Shown piece after piece: positions 5,743 to 14,120 of a stretch of DNA of 16,914 nt. Numbering within the stretch: position 1 is the first letter of the stretch; each line of letters opens with the position of its first letter. A program made the position numbers and the translations under genes. The notes beneath the pieces were generated by a model. It was not told the DNA's origin. It saw nothing but the letters and a program-made list of their open reading frames with translations, and did no database searches. Location: positions 1-16,914 of the forward strand of contig JAFVDC010000024.1 in NCBI GenBank assembly GCA_017478685.1. The letters run 5' to 3'. Source of the stretch: Bacteroidales bacterium. Its GTDB lineage: Bacteria > Bacteroidota > Bacteroidia > Bacteroidales > UBA932.

Positions 5743-7548
5743 ATGACCTTCTTGGAACTTCTTGCACCGGCTCGTACGGCCGAAATCGGCAAAGCCGCCA
5801 TCGACTGCGGCGCAGATGCCGTGTACATTGCAGGGCCTGCGTTCGGAGCCCGCGCCGCGGCCGGAAACAGCATTGAGGATATCAGGGAACTGTGTTCCTA
5901 CGCTCATCGCTTTGGCGTAAGGATTTACGCCACGGTTAACACAATCCTTTATGAAGATGAACTGAAGGCCGCCGAGGAACTGGTCCGGCAGCTTGCAAGT
6001 GCCGGCGTAGATGCCCTCATCGTGCAGGACCCTGTTGTAATTGAGATGGCATCAAAGGCTGGCCTTATAGTTCACGCTTCAACGCAGTGCGCCATAAGGA
6101 CGCCGGAAAAGGCCCGGTTCATTGAGAGTCTCGGATATGGGCGCCTGGTACTTGAGCGCCAGCTTTCCCTTGATGACATACGCGCAATACGCAAAGCCGT
6201 TTCGGCCGAAATTGAATTCTTCGTCCATGGCGCCCTCTGCGTATGCTACAGCGGCCAGTGCTACCTGTCAGAATATCTTACGGGCCGAAGCGCCAACCGC
6301 GGGGAATGCGCCCAGGCGTGCCGAAGCCGCTACGACCTTATGGACGGCAGCGGGAAGGTGCTGGCAAGGGACAAAGCCCTTCTGTCCCTCAAGGACTACA
6401 ACCTTCTTCACCGGCTTGAAGACCTTGCAAATGCCGGAGTGTGCTCGTTCAAGATCGAGGGGCGCCTCAAGGGCGAATCATACGTGCGGAACGTTATCAC
6501 CGCATACAGCGAGGCATTGAACGCCTTGGTTCAAAAACACCCGGAGAAATACTCCAGGGCATCTTTCGGCCGCGTTTCCGGCGGCATTGCACCGGACCTT
6601 GAAAAGACATTCAACCGCGGCTACACAGACCTTTTCATTGACGGGAAGCGCGGGAAATGGTCCTCAATGGACGTCCCCACATACATCGGGGAATACGCTG
6701 GAGAAGTTGCCCGCATTACCGCAGACGGAATAGTCCTGAAGTCTTCGGCCCTTGACCTTGCAAACGGAGACGGCTTTGCATTCCTCTCCGGCAACGAGAT
6801 TGTCGGCTTCAGGGCCGATGTCGCCGAAGGACTGAACCTTCGCTGCCGGGTTCCGGAAGAACTCCGGGCCGGCACAAGGCTTTATCGGAATATCAGCGCC
6901 AAGTTTCAGAAAAGGCTGGAGGCTTCGGCCCCGGTGAGGGAGATCGGCGTATCCCTGAGCGTGACCGTTTCCCCTGATTCCCTTGCGGTTACGGCAGTTT
7001 CCGAAGATGGCCGAAAAGTGACCCGGGAATTTCCTGCAGGCACGGATTCGGCCCGGGACCGCTCCAGAATGCTGGAGATTATTCACGGGCAGCTTTCAAA
7101 ACGAAGCTGTCACTACAGTTTTGAAGTAACTCAGTTACAGGCATCCGGCACCGTACCCTTCATGGCGGCTTCCTTCCTCAACGGCATCCGGAGAGATATT
7201 GCCGGTGAGCTTGACGGAATGCCAGTGAATGCCATTGCGCTTAAAGCGGGAGCGATATCATCGGCCTCATCCCCGGAAACGCTGTCCTACAAGGCGAATG
7301 TGGCAAATTCCAAGGACCGGGAGCTATACTCTTCCCGCGGTGCCGCCCAGATTGAAGACGCCTATGAGATTACTCACAGGGCTGGTGCGGAACTTATGCG
7401 CAGCAAGTACTGCGTGCGCCATGAACTTGGCTTGTGCCCCAAACAAGGCAAATACAAGCCCGAACCTCTCTATCTTCTCAATGCCGGCAAGCGCCTGCGC
7501 CTGGACTTCCACTGTGCAGAGTGCGAAATGACTGTTTCCGACATTTAA
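5743..7548 (+). CDS. U32 family protein, RlhA-like (putative 23S rRNA C5-hydroxycytidine synthase)
   Basis: The 601-residue protein belongs to the U32 family, once called collagenase-like peptidases. Members studied in E. coli are RNA hydroxylation factors: RlhA (about 650 residues) for 23S rRNA cytidine and TrhP (about 450) for tRNA uridine. Residues 1-280 form the barrel domain, starting FLELLAPARTAEIGKAAIDC, with VHASTQCAI near 110 and the signature FVHGALCVCYSGQCYLS. Cysteines 166, 168, 173, 189 and 193 supply the candidate iron-sulphur ligands. Residues about 330-540 match the position of the extra domain that makes RlhA-type proteins long. The C-terminus holds a further cluster, Cys557, Cys565 and a CAEC pair (591, 594). 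Length and the extra domain favour RlhA over TrhP; substrate is inference. It ends before a strong terminator and appears to be transcribed alone or with hicAB. Confidence 0.85.
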   Translation: MTFLELLAPARTAEIGKAAIDCGADAVYIAGPAFGARAAAGNSIEDIRELCSYAHRFGVRIYATVNTILYEDELKAAEELVRQLASAGVDALIVQDPVVIEMASKAGLIVHASTQCAIRTPEKARFIESLGYGRLVLERQLSLDDIRAIRKAVSAEIEFFVHGALCVCYSGQCYLSEYLTGRSANRGECAQACRSRYDLMDGSGKVLARDKALLSLKDYNLLHRLEDLANAGVCSFKIEGRLKGESYVRNVITAYSEALNALVQKHPEKYSRASFGRVSGGIAPDLEKTFNRGYTDLFIDGKRGKWSSMDVPTYIGEYAGEVARITADGIVLKSSALDLANGDGFAFLSGNEIVGFRADVAEGLNLRCRVPEELRAGTRLYRNISAKFQKRLEASAPVREIGVSLSVTVSPDSLAVTAVSEDGRKVTREFPAGTDSARDRSRMLEIIHGQLSKRSCHYSFEVTQLQASGTVPFMAASFLNGIRRDIAGELDGMPVNAIALKAGAISSASSPETLSYKANVANSKDRELYSSRGAAQIEDAYEITHRAGAELMRSKYCVRHELGLCPKQGKYKPEPLYLLNAGKRLRLDFHCAECEMTVSDI

Positions 7549-7587
7549 GCCGTGGGGGTAAGTTTCTGATTATTAATACGTTATGCG

Positions 7588-7620
7588 AAAGAGGGTGCTC
7601 ATAATCAAGCACCCTCTTTT
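7588..7620 (+). terminator. Rho-independent terminator after the U32 gene
   Basis: A perfect 12-bp stem (AAAGAGGGTGCT at 7588-7599, AGCACCCTCTTT at 7608-7619) with an eight-base loop ends in TTTT. It lies between two convergent genes. The minus-strand product has only a short T run, so it may serve ispD less well. Confidence 0.92.
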
Positions 7621-7641
7621 ACATAAAACACTCAGCATCAA

Positions 7642-8340
7642 TCACTTACCTCCACGCGAGAGAGCAGAAGCCAGGGTCAAATCTTCCGGAGTAGTGATTT
7701 TTATGTTGTATTTCTCCCCTTCCGTGTAGGTGAGGGGGATGCCGAAGCGTTCGGCCACGGAGGCGTCGTCCGTGAAAGAGGTGTCAAAGCCTTGGGTATA
7801 AGCGGCTTTAAGGAGTTCAGAGCGGAAAATCTGGGGCGTCTGGGCGCCGAAAAAGCGGCTGCGGTCTGCGGTTTCACCGGTGGGGACAAGTTTCCCGGAA
7901 GGGTCTTTCTCCAACACCTTGAGGGTATCTGTAACCGGCATCACGGGAATAAGGGCCTCCACGGATTCGGCCTCCGCAAAGAGTCTCTTTATGGTACCGG
8001 CCGAAATAAGCGGCCTTACGCCGTCTTGCACCGCAACAAGGGCGCCGTCCGGAACATACTGAAGCGCATTTCTCACAGAATGGAAACGGGTGAACCCGCC
8101 CTTTACAAGGCGCTGCGGGCAGTTGAAATTTTCCCGGATGCAGTACTGGCGCCAGGAAACCACATTGGCCTCCGGCAGCACCGTAATTATGTGAATGTCA
8201 GGGATTGCCGAAAGAAACTTTTCTATGGTAAGCCGAAGTATCGGCTTCCCTCCAAGTTCCAGGAACTGCTTGGGGACGGCGGCGCCCATGCGGGTGCCCA
8301 TGCCGCCTGCCGTAATTATGACGAATCTTTTTCTTTCCAC
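7642..8340 (-). CDS. ispD: 2-C-methyl-D-erythritol 4-phosphate cytidylyltransferase
   Basis: IspD couples CTP to methylerythritol phosphate, the third step of the MEP pathway to isopentenyl diphosphate, in the cytoplasm; this supplies undecaprenyl carrier and quinone side chains. The nucleotide-binding signature IITAGGMGTRMG with PKQFLELGGKPIL follows the start directly. VQDGVRPL, the SRFFGAQTPQIF segment, FTDDASV and the closing KYNIKITTPEDL are all family hallmarks. I place the start at a GTG (8338-8340), giving VERKRFVIITAGG and 232 residues, close to the 236 of E. coli. An upstream ATG at 8400 would add 20 residues that do not fit the family and would lie upstream of the promoter at 8359-8366. 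The gene is convergent with the U32 gene and divergent from mreB, so it is probably a single-gene transcript. Confidence 0.93.
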   Translation of the reverse strand: MERKRFVIITAGGMGTRMGAAVPKQFLELGGKPILRLTIEKFLSAIPDIHIITVLPEANVVSWRQYCIRENFNCPQRLVKGGFTRFHSVRNALQYVPDGALVAVQDGVRPLISAGTIKRLFAEAESVEALIPVMPVTDTLKVLEKDPSGKLVPTGETADRSRFFGAQTPQIFRSELLKAAYTQGFDTSFTDDASVAERFGIPLTYTEGEKYNIKITTPEDLTLASALSRGGK

Positions 8341-8354
8341 GCGCGCAAATACTT

Positions 8355-8386
8355 TATGCAAATCTAAAAAATTATTCGTAATTTTG
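8355..8386 (+). promoter_or_regulatory. Promoter for the mreB operon
   Basis: TAATTTTG at 8379-8386 is an exact -7 box. TATG at 8355-8358, 20 bases upstream, is a one-mismatch -33. The start would be near 8390, giving a leader of about 28 bases. It interlocks with the divergent ispD promoter. Confidence 0.6.
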
Positions 8387-8389
8387 AAA
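8359..8389 (-). promoter_or_regulatory. Promoter for ispD
   Basis: Read on the minus strand, TAGATTTG (8359-8366) is an exact TAnnTTTG box. A TTTC (8386-8389) 19 bases upstream is a possible -33. Transcription would start near 8355, 15 bases before the GTG. The -33 region coincides with the mreB -7 box. Confidence 0.6.
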
Positions 8390-8417
8390 GTTAAACGCAA
8401 AAGACCCTTACCAGCAT

Positions 8418-9443
8418 ATGGCTTTCAACTTTTTAAGTCAGGAATTGGCAATAGACCTGGGAACAGCCAATACCGTCATTTTCCAAAATGACCAGATTGT
8501 GCTTGACGAGCCCTCCATCGTTGCCATAGACAACCAAACCGGAAAATGCATCGCCCTTGGCCAGAAAGCCAAGCTCATGCATGAGAAAACCAACCCCGGC
8601 ATCAAGACTGTCCGTCCGCTCCGAGACGGCGTAATCGCAGACTTCAACGCAGCGGAAATGATGATCCGCGGCTTCATAAAACAGGTGAACGCCCGTCACC
8701 GCAGCCTCTTTGCCCCCAACATCAAGCTTGTGGTAGGCATCCCCTCAGGCTCCACGGAAGTGGAAATCAGGGCTGTCCGTGACTCATCGGAGCACGCCGG
8801 AGGCCGTGACGTGTACCTCATCTATGAGCCCATGGCCGCAGCCCTTGGTATCGGCCTTGACGTTGAAGCCCCTAAAGGAAACATGGTTGTGGACATCGGA
8901 GGCGGCACCACGGAAATCGCCGTCATCTCCCTTGGCGGCATTGTCCAGCAGGAATCCATCCGCGTCGCCGGAGACGTCTTCACCGCCGACATCCAGAATT
9001 ACCTGAGGCAGCAGCACGTGATAAAGGTTGGAGAAACCACCGCGGAGAAAATCAAGATTGCGGTTGGCGCAGTCATCCCCCAGCTCCCCGGAGAAGAGCC
9101 CGAGCCCTTTGTGGTCCGCGGTCCCAACCTCATGACCGGCCATCCCGCAGAGGCCGTAATCCCCTACCAGGAGATCGCCCACTGCCTGGACAAATCCATC
9201 GCCCGCCTTGAGGCCGCAATCCAGCAGGTCCTGGAGCAGACTCCCCCGGAGCTCTACTCCGACATCGTTGAAAACGGCATCTTCCTAAGCGGCGGCGGCG
9301 CACTCCTCCGCGGCCTTGACAAGAGGCTCTCGGACAAGGTGAACATCCCGTTCCACGTGGCCGAAGACCCCCTGAAGGCTGTTGCCCGCGGAACCTGCAT
9401 CGCCCTCAAGAACACAGACAATTACTCCTTCCTCATGAGATAA
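8418..9443 (+). CDS. mreB: Rod shape-determining protein MreB (actin-like)
   Basis: MreB polymerises into filaments under the inner membrane and guides the elongasome that inserts side-wall peptidoglycan. The 341-residue length is standard. The actin-fold nucleotide motifs are clear: phosphate 1 AIDLGTANT (11-19), phosphate 2 VDIGGGTTE (158-166) and the adenosine motif SGGGALLRG (from Ser291). The N-terminus MAFNFLSQE is a short, partly hydrophobic segment of the kind that sits on the membrane. It heads a tightly spaced operon; mreC begins three bases after its stop. Synonymous codon choice looks strongly biased to C-ending codons, as expected of a highly expressed gene. Confidence 0.98.
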   Translation: MAFNFLSQELAIDLGTANTVIFQNDQIVLDEPSIVAIDNQTGKCIALGQKAKLMHEKTNPGIKTVRPLRDGVIADFNAAEMMIRGFIKQVNARHRSLFAPNIKLVVGIPSGSTEVEIRAVRDSSEHAGGRDVYLIYEPMAAALGIGLDVEAPKGNMVVDIGGGTTEIAVISLGGIVQQESIRVAGDVFTADIQNYLRQQHVIKVGETTAEKIKIAVGAVIPQLPGEEPEPFVVRGPNLMTGHPAEAVIPYQEIAHCLDKSIARLEAAIQQVLEQTPPELYSDIVENGIFLSGGGALLRGLDKRLSDKVNIPFHVAEDPLKAVARGTCIALKNTDNYSFLMR

Positions 9444-9446
9444 CAG

Positions 9447-10256
9447 ATGCCTAAACGCAGCGTCCTACCGGGAATAGTGAACATCGCGGTCTTCATTTTA
9501 CTGGAGATCGCGTGTCTGTATCTTCTGAGCCACAACTCGGAGGCCCAGCGCACCTGGATCGCAGACGCCGGAAACGCCGTCAAGGGCACTGTGTGGGGCT
9601 GCACGGAGAAAGTCCGCGACTATTTCTCCCTCAAAAGCGCCAACGACTCCCTGGCCCTGGACAACCACCGTCTCATGGAAGAAGTGATACGCCTGAGGGA
9701 AATGGTGCGCCGCTCGGGCGCAGACACCGTGAAACTCTCCTCCCTTCCCGGCTACACCGTAATTCCCGCAGAGGTTGTGAAAATGAGCCGTGCCAAACAG
9801 CACAACTACATTATCCTCAACCGCGGCTTTGAAGACGGCATCCGTGAAAAATCCGGAATCATCACAAAGAACGGCGCAGTGGGCATCATAGACGCCGTGA
9901 GCGCCCATTTCAGCTACGCCCTATCTTTCCAGAACACGGACATCTCCATCAGCGCCCGCCTTGGCTCTGAAGGCGGAAACGGCCTGCTGGTATGGGACGG
10001 CAAAAGCTCAAACGGAGCTGTCCTCAAGGAGATTCCCCTCCAGTACAAGTACAATCCCGGAGACACCGTGTACACAAGCGGCCACTCCCTGGTATTTCCC
10101 CCGGACATCCCGCTTGGAACGGCCGGCAAGGCCAAGATTATCAACGGCTCCACCAACGAAATTGAGGTCACTCTTTTCCAGGAGTTCAAGGCCATACGCT
10201 ACGTAACCGTGGTTCACAACGATTCCTTTGACGAAGTGGAGGGCTTTGAGAAATGA
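9447..10256 (+). CDS. mreC: Rod shape-determining protein MreC
   Basis: MreC is the periplasmic scaffold that activates PBP2/RodA in the elongasome. The 269 residues show a single membrane segment (about 10-28, IVNIAVFILLEIACLYLLS), a coiled-coil helix (about 65-90, with SLALDNHRLMEEVIRLREMV) and the paired beta domains, including YIILNRGFEDGI, GIITKNGAVGII and GDTVYTSGHSLVFPPDIPLG, all characteristic of the family. It lies between mreB and mreD and overlaps mreD by four bases (ATGA), so mreD translation is probably coupled to it. Length is in the usual range. Confidence 0.96.
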   Translation: MPKRSVLPGIVNIAVFILLEIACLYLLSHNSEAQRTWIADAGNAVKGTVWGCTEKVRDYFSLKSANDSLALDNHRLMEEVIRLREMVRRSGADTVKLSSLPGYTVIPAEVVKMSRAKQHNYIILNRGFEDGIREKSGIITKNGAVGIIDAVSAHFSYALSFQNTDISISARLGSEGGNGLLVWDGKSSNGAVLKEIPLQYKYNPGDTVYTSGHSLVFPPDIPLGTAGKAKIINGSTNEIEVTLFQEFKAIRYVTVVHNDSFDEVEGFEK

Positions 10257-10759
10257 AAAACAACAGGTTCTGGGCGGCGTACACGCTGCTTTTCATAGCA
10301 CAGCTGCTTCTTTGCAACTACTTCACCTTCACCCCCTGGATGATGGCCACCCTGCTTCCCGCCATGGTGCTGTGCCTTCCCCTTGAGATAGGCACCACGG
10401 GAGCCATGCTCATTGCCGCCGCAACCGGGCTTGGAGTGGACCTTCTGTCGGAAGGCATCCTTGGAATCAACGCCATGGCGCTCATCCCGGTGGCTTTTGC
10501 CCGCAAGAAGATTATCTCCATTGTTTTCGGCGCAGACCTTCTGGCCCGCAACAAGTCCTTCTCCATAAGGCGCAACGGCCTCACAGCCGTACTCATGGCC
10601 CTTATAATAGGCCTTTCCACCTTCCTTGTCATCTACATCTGGGCCGATTCCGCCGGTGCCCGCAGCTTCGGCTTCAATGCCGGGCGGTTTGGCGCCTCGC
10701 TTGCGGTAAGCCTCATCTTCTCTGTCCTCACCGTCAGGGCGCTTACAACACAAGAGTAA
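10253..10759 (+). CDS. mreD: Rod shape-determining protein MreD
   Basis: MreD is a small inner-membrane component of the elongasome. The 168-residue protein is almost entirely hydrophobic, with about five membrane segments (near 8-25, 29-45, 46-65, 105-125 and 138-160). MreD sequences vary widely, so the call rests on size, topology and position between mreC and the PBP2 gene. The segment GVDLLSEGILGINAMALIPVAFARKKI is the typical MreD loop-helix region. It overlaps mreC by four bases, and its TAA stop is directly followed by the next ATG. Confidence 0.92.
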   Translation: MKNNRFWAAYTLLFIAQLLLCNYFTFTPWMMATLLPAMVLCLPLEIGTTGAMLIAAATGLGVDLLSEGILGINAMALIPVAFARKKIISIVFGADLLARNKSFSIRRNGLTAVLMALIIGLSTFLVIYIWADSAGARSFGFNAGRFGASLAVSLIFSVLTVRALTTQE

Positions 10760-12598
10760 ATGGAGCACGGGAAACGTCATATCCCGCTGCTGATCGGCCT
10801 TGGCGTAACGGCGCTTGTACTGCTGGCAAAAATCTTTTCCCTGCAGGTGATAGACCGCTACAAAGAGGACGCAGACCGCAATTCCACCGTCTACGAGACC
10901 ATCTATCCCACCCGCGGGGTCATCTACGACCGCAACGGGGACATCCTGGTGGGAAACAAGGTGGCCTACGACATCCTTGTGAGCCCCCGGGAGGTACAGG
11001 CTTTTGACACCCTGGCCCTTGCCACGGTTCTGGACGTGACGCCGGAATTCATCAGGGGAAAACTCAAGGAATACAGCCGCAGGCGCTCTGCAATAGGATT
11101 TCAGTCCGTCACCATGATGCGCATGGTCCCGGCCGAAACTTACATGCGCTTCGACGAAGTAAAGTACCGTTTCCCGGGCTTCAAAGGGCAGGTCAGGAGC
11201 GTCAGGGACTACCCCTTCAATGCGGGCGGAAACCTCCTTGGATATGTTTCCGAGGTAAACCAGGCATACATAGACCGTCATCCCGGCGAATACCGCAGCG
11301 GAGACTACGCCGGCATGACCGGCATCGAGGCTGCCCGTGAAACGGATCTTCGCGGAGAGAAGGGATACCACATCTACCTCCGCAACTCCCGCAACCAGAT
11401 TGAGCAGCCCTACAAGGACGGACAGGAGGACAAGGAAGCCATCCCCGGCCACGACATAGTTACCACCATAGACGCCGCCCTGCAGCAGTACGGGCAGGAG
11501 CTCATGCAAAACAAGGTGGGCTCAATAGTGGCAATAGAACCCTCCACAGGGGAGATTCTGGCGCTGGTGTCGTCCCCGGGCATAGATGTTTCGCAGCTGG
11601 CCGATATCGGCCGTCACTGGGAGGAAATTTCGGCCAATCCATACAAGCCCATGTACAACAGGGCGGTGCAGGCGTCATACCCCCCGGGCTCCGTGTTCAA
11701 ACTGGTCAACGGGCTCATCGGCCTTGAAGAGGGCGTCCTGAGGCCGGAGATGATGTATCCCTGCCATCAGGGCTACCACTTTGGGGCGGGGCACAAGCTT
11801 GGATGTCACGCGCACAAGAGCCCCATCAACATGGAGGAGTCCATCATGATGAGCTGCAACGCCTACTACTGCTACGTGCTCAAGAACATCCTGGACAACC
11901 GGGAATACGACAATGTGGCCGAAGGCCTGGACCACTGGAGGGAGATGGTGATGAGTTTTGGTTTCGGCCGAAAACTGGGAAGCGATTTCCCCGCGGAACT
12001 CTCCGGCAGCATTCCGTCCTCCAAAACCTACAACAGGGCATACGGAAAGGGCAGGTGGAATTCCACTACGGTGATTTCGCTGTCAATCGGCCAGGGAGAA
12101 ATCCTGGCAACGCCCATGCACCTTGCGAACCTCTGTGCCACAATTGCAAACAGGGGGTACTACTATATTCCGCACATTGTGAGGGAGTCTCCCGGCGTGC
12201 CGCTGGACCAGCGCTTCAAGGAAAGGCAGTACACCCTTGTGGACACCCTTCAGTTCCCCAAGGTGATAAAGGGCATGTGGCGGGCCGTGAACTCCGGTCC
12301 GGGCATGGGAGGAACGGCATGGATAGCCCATGTGGACTCCCTTGACATCTGCGGAAAAACCGGCACGGCGCAGAATCCCCGCGGCGCGGACAACTCCGTG
12401 TTCGTGTGCTTTGCACCCATGGACAATCCCAAGATAGCCATTGCGGCGTATGTGGAAAACGGCGGCTTCGGGGCCACCTACGCGGCCCCCATGGCGTCCC
12501 TCATGGTGGAAAAATACCTCAACGGAAGTGTCTCCAGGCCCGCGCTTGAAAAGCGCATGAAGGAGGCCGACTTAATGGCAAGGGTAAAGCATGATTGA
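10760..12598 (+). CDS. mrdA: Penicillin-binding protein 2 (class B transpeptidase of the elongasome)
   Basis: PBP2 is the transpeptidase partner of RodA and cross-links newly made side-wall glycan on the periplasmic side. The 612-residue protein has one N-terminal membrane anchor (about 8-27), a pedestal domain with RGVIYDRNGDIL (about 52-63) and GMTGIEAARETDLRGEKG, and a transpeptidase domain with the three motifs SVFK (Ser311, Lys314, in PPGSVFK), SCN (365-367) and KTG (533-535, in CGKTGTAQNP). Length is in the family range (about 600-650). The start immediately follows the mreD stop with no gap. The last eight bases overlap rodA, in keeping with coupled production of the two partners. Confidence 0.97.
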   Translation: MEHGKRHIPLLIGLGVTALVLLAKIFSLQVIDRYKEDADRNSTVYETIYPTRGVIYDRNGDILVGNKVAYDILVSPREVQAFDTLALATVLDVTPEFIRGKLKEYSRRRSAIGFQSVTMMRMVPAETYMRFDEVKYRFPGFKGQVRSVRDYPFNAGGNLLGYVSEVNQAYIDRHPGEYRSGDYAGMTGIEAARETDLRGEKGYHIYLRNSRNQIEQPYKDGQEDKEAIPGHDIVTTIDAALQQYGQELMQNKVGSIVAIEPSTGEILALVSSPGIDVSQLADIGRHWEEISANPYKPMYNRAVQASYPPGSVFKLVNGLIGLEEGVLRPEMMYPCHQGYHFGAGHKLGCHAHKSPINMEESIMMSCNAYYCYVLKNILDNREYDNVAEGLDHWREMVMSFGFGRKLGSDFPAELSGSIPSSKTYNRAYGKGRWNSTTVISLSIGQGEILATPMHLANLCATIANRGYYYIPHIVRESPGVPLDQRFKERQYTLVDTLQFPKVIKGMWRAVNSGPGMGGTAWIAHVDSLDICGKTGTAQNPRGADNSVFVCFAPMDNPKIAIAAYVENGGFGATYAAPMASLMVEKYLNGSVSRPALEKRMKEADLMARVKHD

Positions 12599-14120
12599 CG
12601 GCAGTTCTCATAGAAAGACGGTCCGCCAGTCTGTAGACTGGTGGGTAATAGGCGTTTACCTGCTGCTGGTAATCATCGGCTGGGTAAACATCTATGCCGC
12701 CACCCACACCTCAAGCGCAGGGTCCATGCTGGACTGGAGTTCCCGCGCCGGCAAGCAGTTTGTGTGGATACTCACGTCCTTCGGCCTTGCGGGGCTCATC
12801 CTTTGGATACTGCCGTCCCAGTTATGGGAGGGCGTCGCACCGGTGCTCTATGCCTTTGTGCTGGGGCTTCTGGTGCTGGTGATATTCGTTTCATCGGATG
12901 TCAAGGGCTCCCATTCGTGGTTCGACCTCGGGCCCATACGCTTCCAGCCGGCAGAGGTCTCAAAAATCACAACTTCGCTGCTGCTGTCGCTTGTCATGAG
13001 CCAGCAGTGGTTCAAGATGAGCCGCGCCAGGGACTTTCTCCTTGCGGCGGCAATAATCGGCCTTCCAATGCTTGTGATTGTGGCCGAATCCGAAACCGGC
13101 AGCGCCCTTGTGTATGCCGGATTCATCTTTGTGCTTTACCGCGAGGGGCTTTCAGGGTGGTGGCTGGCGGCCATCGGCCTTGTGATAATGCTCTTTGTGG
13201 GGACTCTCACCGCGGGGGCCTACACCACCATCCTGGCAATGATAGGGATACTGGTTCTAAGCGCCGCGTTCGATCAGCCTTCCCGCCTCAAGAAAAGGCT
13301 TCTGATTGGCGGAGGCTTCGTGCTTGCCATGGCCCTGTTCCCTTCCCTGCTTAACTGGCTTGGCAGCCTTGTGCAGGGGCAGATGGACAAACTGGCAATG
13401 CGCCCCTGGGTGCCCCGCGCAGACGAAACCCAGGACTATTTCTGGGGCTTTGTCCTCCGAATCAAGCCGGTGTGGGTGCTCATTGGCCTTTCCGTTGCCG
13501 CGCTGCCGGCCGTGCTTTGGGCGGCGTACAAATACAAGGACAAGTTCCTGGCACTTTGCTGCGGGGTATTCATTGCGGGAACCATTATGGTTTTCTCCAC
13601 GGATTTTGTATTCCAGAATGTGCTCCAGCCTCACCAGAGAGGCCGAATAGAGGTTCTGCTGGGGCTCAAGGAAGACCTCGCCGGGGTTGGCTACAACGTG
13701 AACCAGTCAAAGATTGCCATAGGCTCCGGCGGCCTTCTTGGGAAAGGCTTCCTGAAGGGCACGCAAACCACCTTCGGCTTTGTGCCGGAGCAGTCCACGG
13801 ACTTTATCTTCTGCACCGTCGGCGAGGAATGGGGCTTCCTTGGATGCCTTGTGGTAATTGGGCTGTATGTGTTCCTCATTGCCAGGCTCATCCTTGACGC
13901 CGAACGCTGCCGTGGCAAGTTCACCCGCATTTACGGCTACTGCGTGGCTGCGTGCATATTCATGCATCTTTTCATAAACGTAGGCATGACGGTGGGGCTT
14001 ATGCCGGTAATCGGCATACCGCTGCCGCTGCTCTCCTATGGCGGGTCTTCGCTATGGGCATTCACAATACTGATTTTCATTTTCCTGGCACTTTATAGAA
14101 ATGAGAAAAAATACTTTTAA
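12591..14120 (+). CDS. rodA: Rod shape-determining protein RodA (SEDS glycosyltransferase)
   Basis: RodA polymerises lipid II into glycan strands in the inner membrane and works as a pair with PBP2. The 509-residue protein has about ten membrane segments and the SEDS signatures WFDLGPIRFQPAEVSK, then LKEDLAGVGYNVNQSKIAIG, where Asp362 corresponds to the catalytic aspartate loop, then GFVPEQSTDFIFCTVGEEWG and the closing IGIPLPLLSYGGSS. It is longer than the roughly 370 residues of E. coli RodA because of extended loops between about 235 and 350, a layout I recall from other Bacteroidota RodA proteins. It overlaps the PBP2 gene by eight bases and the following peptidase gene by 20 bases. FtsW is the main alternative; position beside PBP2 and MreBCD settles it as RodA. 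Confidence 0.96.
   Translation: MIDGSSHRKTVRQSVDWWVIGVYLLLVIIGWVNIYAATHTSSAGSMLDWSSRAGKQFVWILTSFGLAGLILWILPSQLWEGVAPVLYAFVLGLLVLVIFVSSDVKGSHSWFDLGPIRFQPAEVSKITTSLLLSLVMSQQWFKMSRARDFLLAAAIIGLPMLVIVAESETGSALVYAGFIFVLYREGLSGWWLAAIGLVIMLFVGTLTAGAYTTILAMIGILVLSAAFDQPSRLKKRLLIGGGFVLAMALFPSLLNWLGSLVQGQMDKLAMRPWVPRADETQDYFWGFVLRIKPVWVLIGLSVAALPAVLWAAYKYKDKFLALCCGVFIAGTIMVFSTDFVFQNVLQPHQRGRIEVLLGLKEDLAGVGYNVNQSKIAIGSGGLLGKGFLKGTQTTFGFVPEQSTDFIFCTVGEEWGFLGCLVVIGLYVFLIARLILDAERCRGKFTRIYGYCVAACIFMHLFINVGMTVGLMPVIGIPLPLLSYGGSSLWAFTILIFIFLALYRNEKKYF

Noticed and set aside
8341..8400. Longer ATG start for ispD
   Set aside because: It lies upstream of the ispD -7 box and adds 20 residues not found in the family; a GTG at 8340 gives the expected length.
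10214..11509. Minus-strand open frame of 431 codons
   Set aside because: It lies opposite mreD and the PBP2 gene, both certain, and its product is low-complexity and Gly/His/Val-rich as expected for the antisense of GC-rich codons. No signature is visible.
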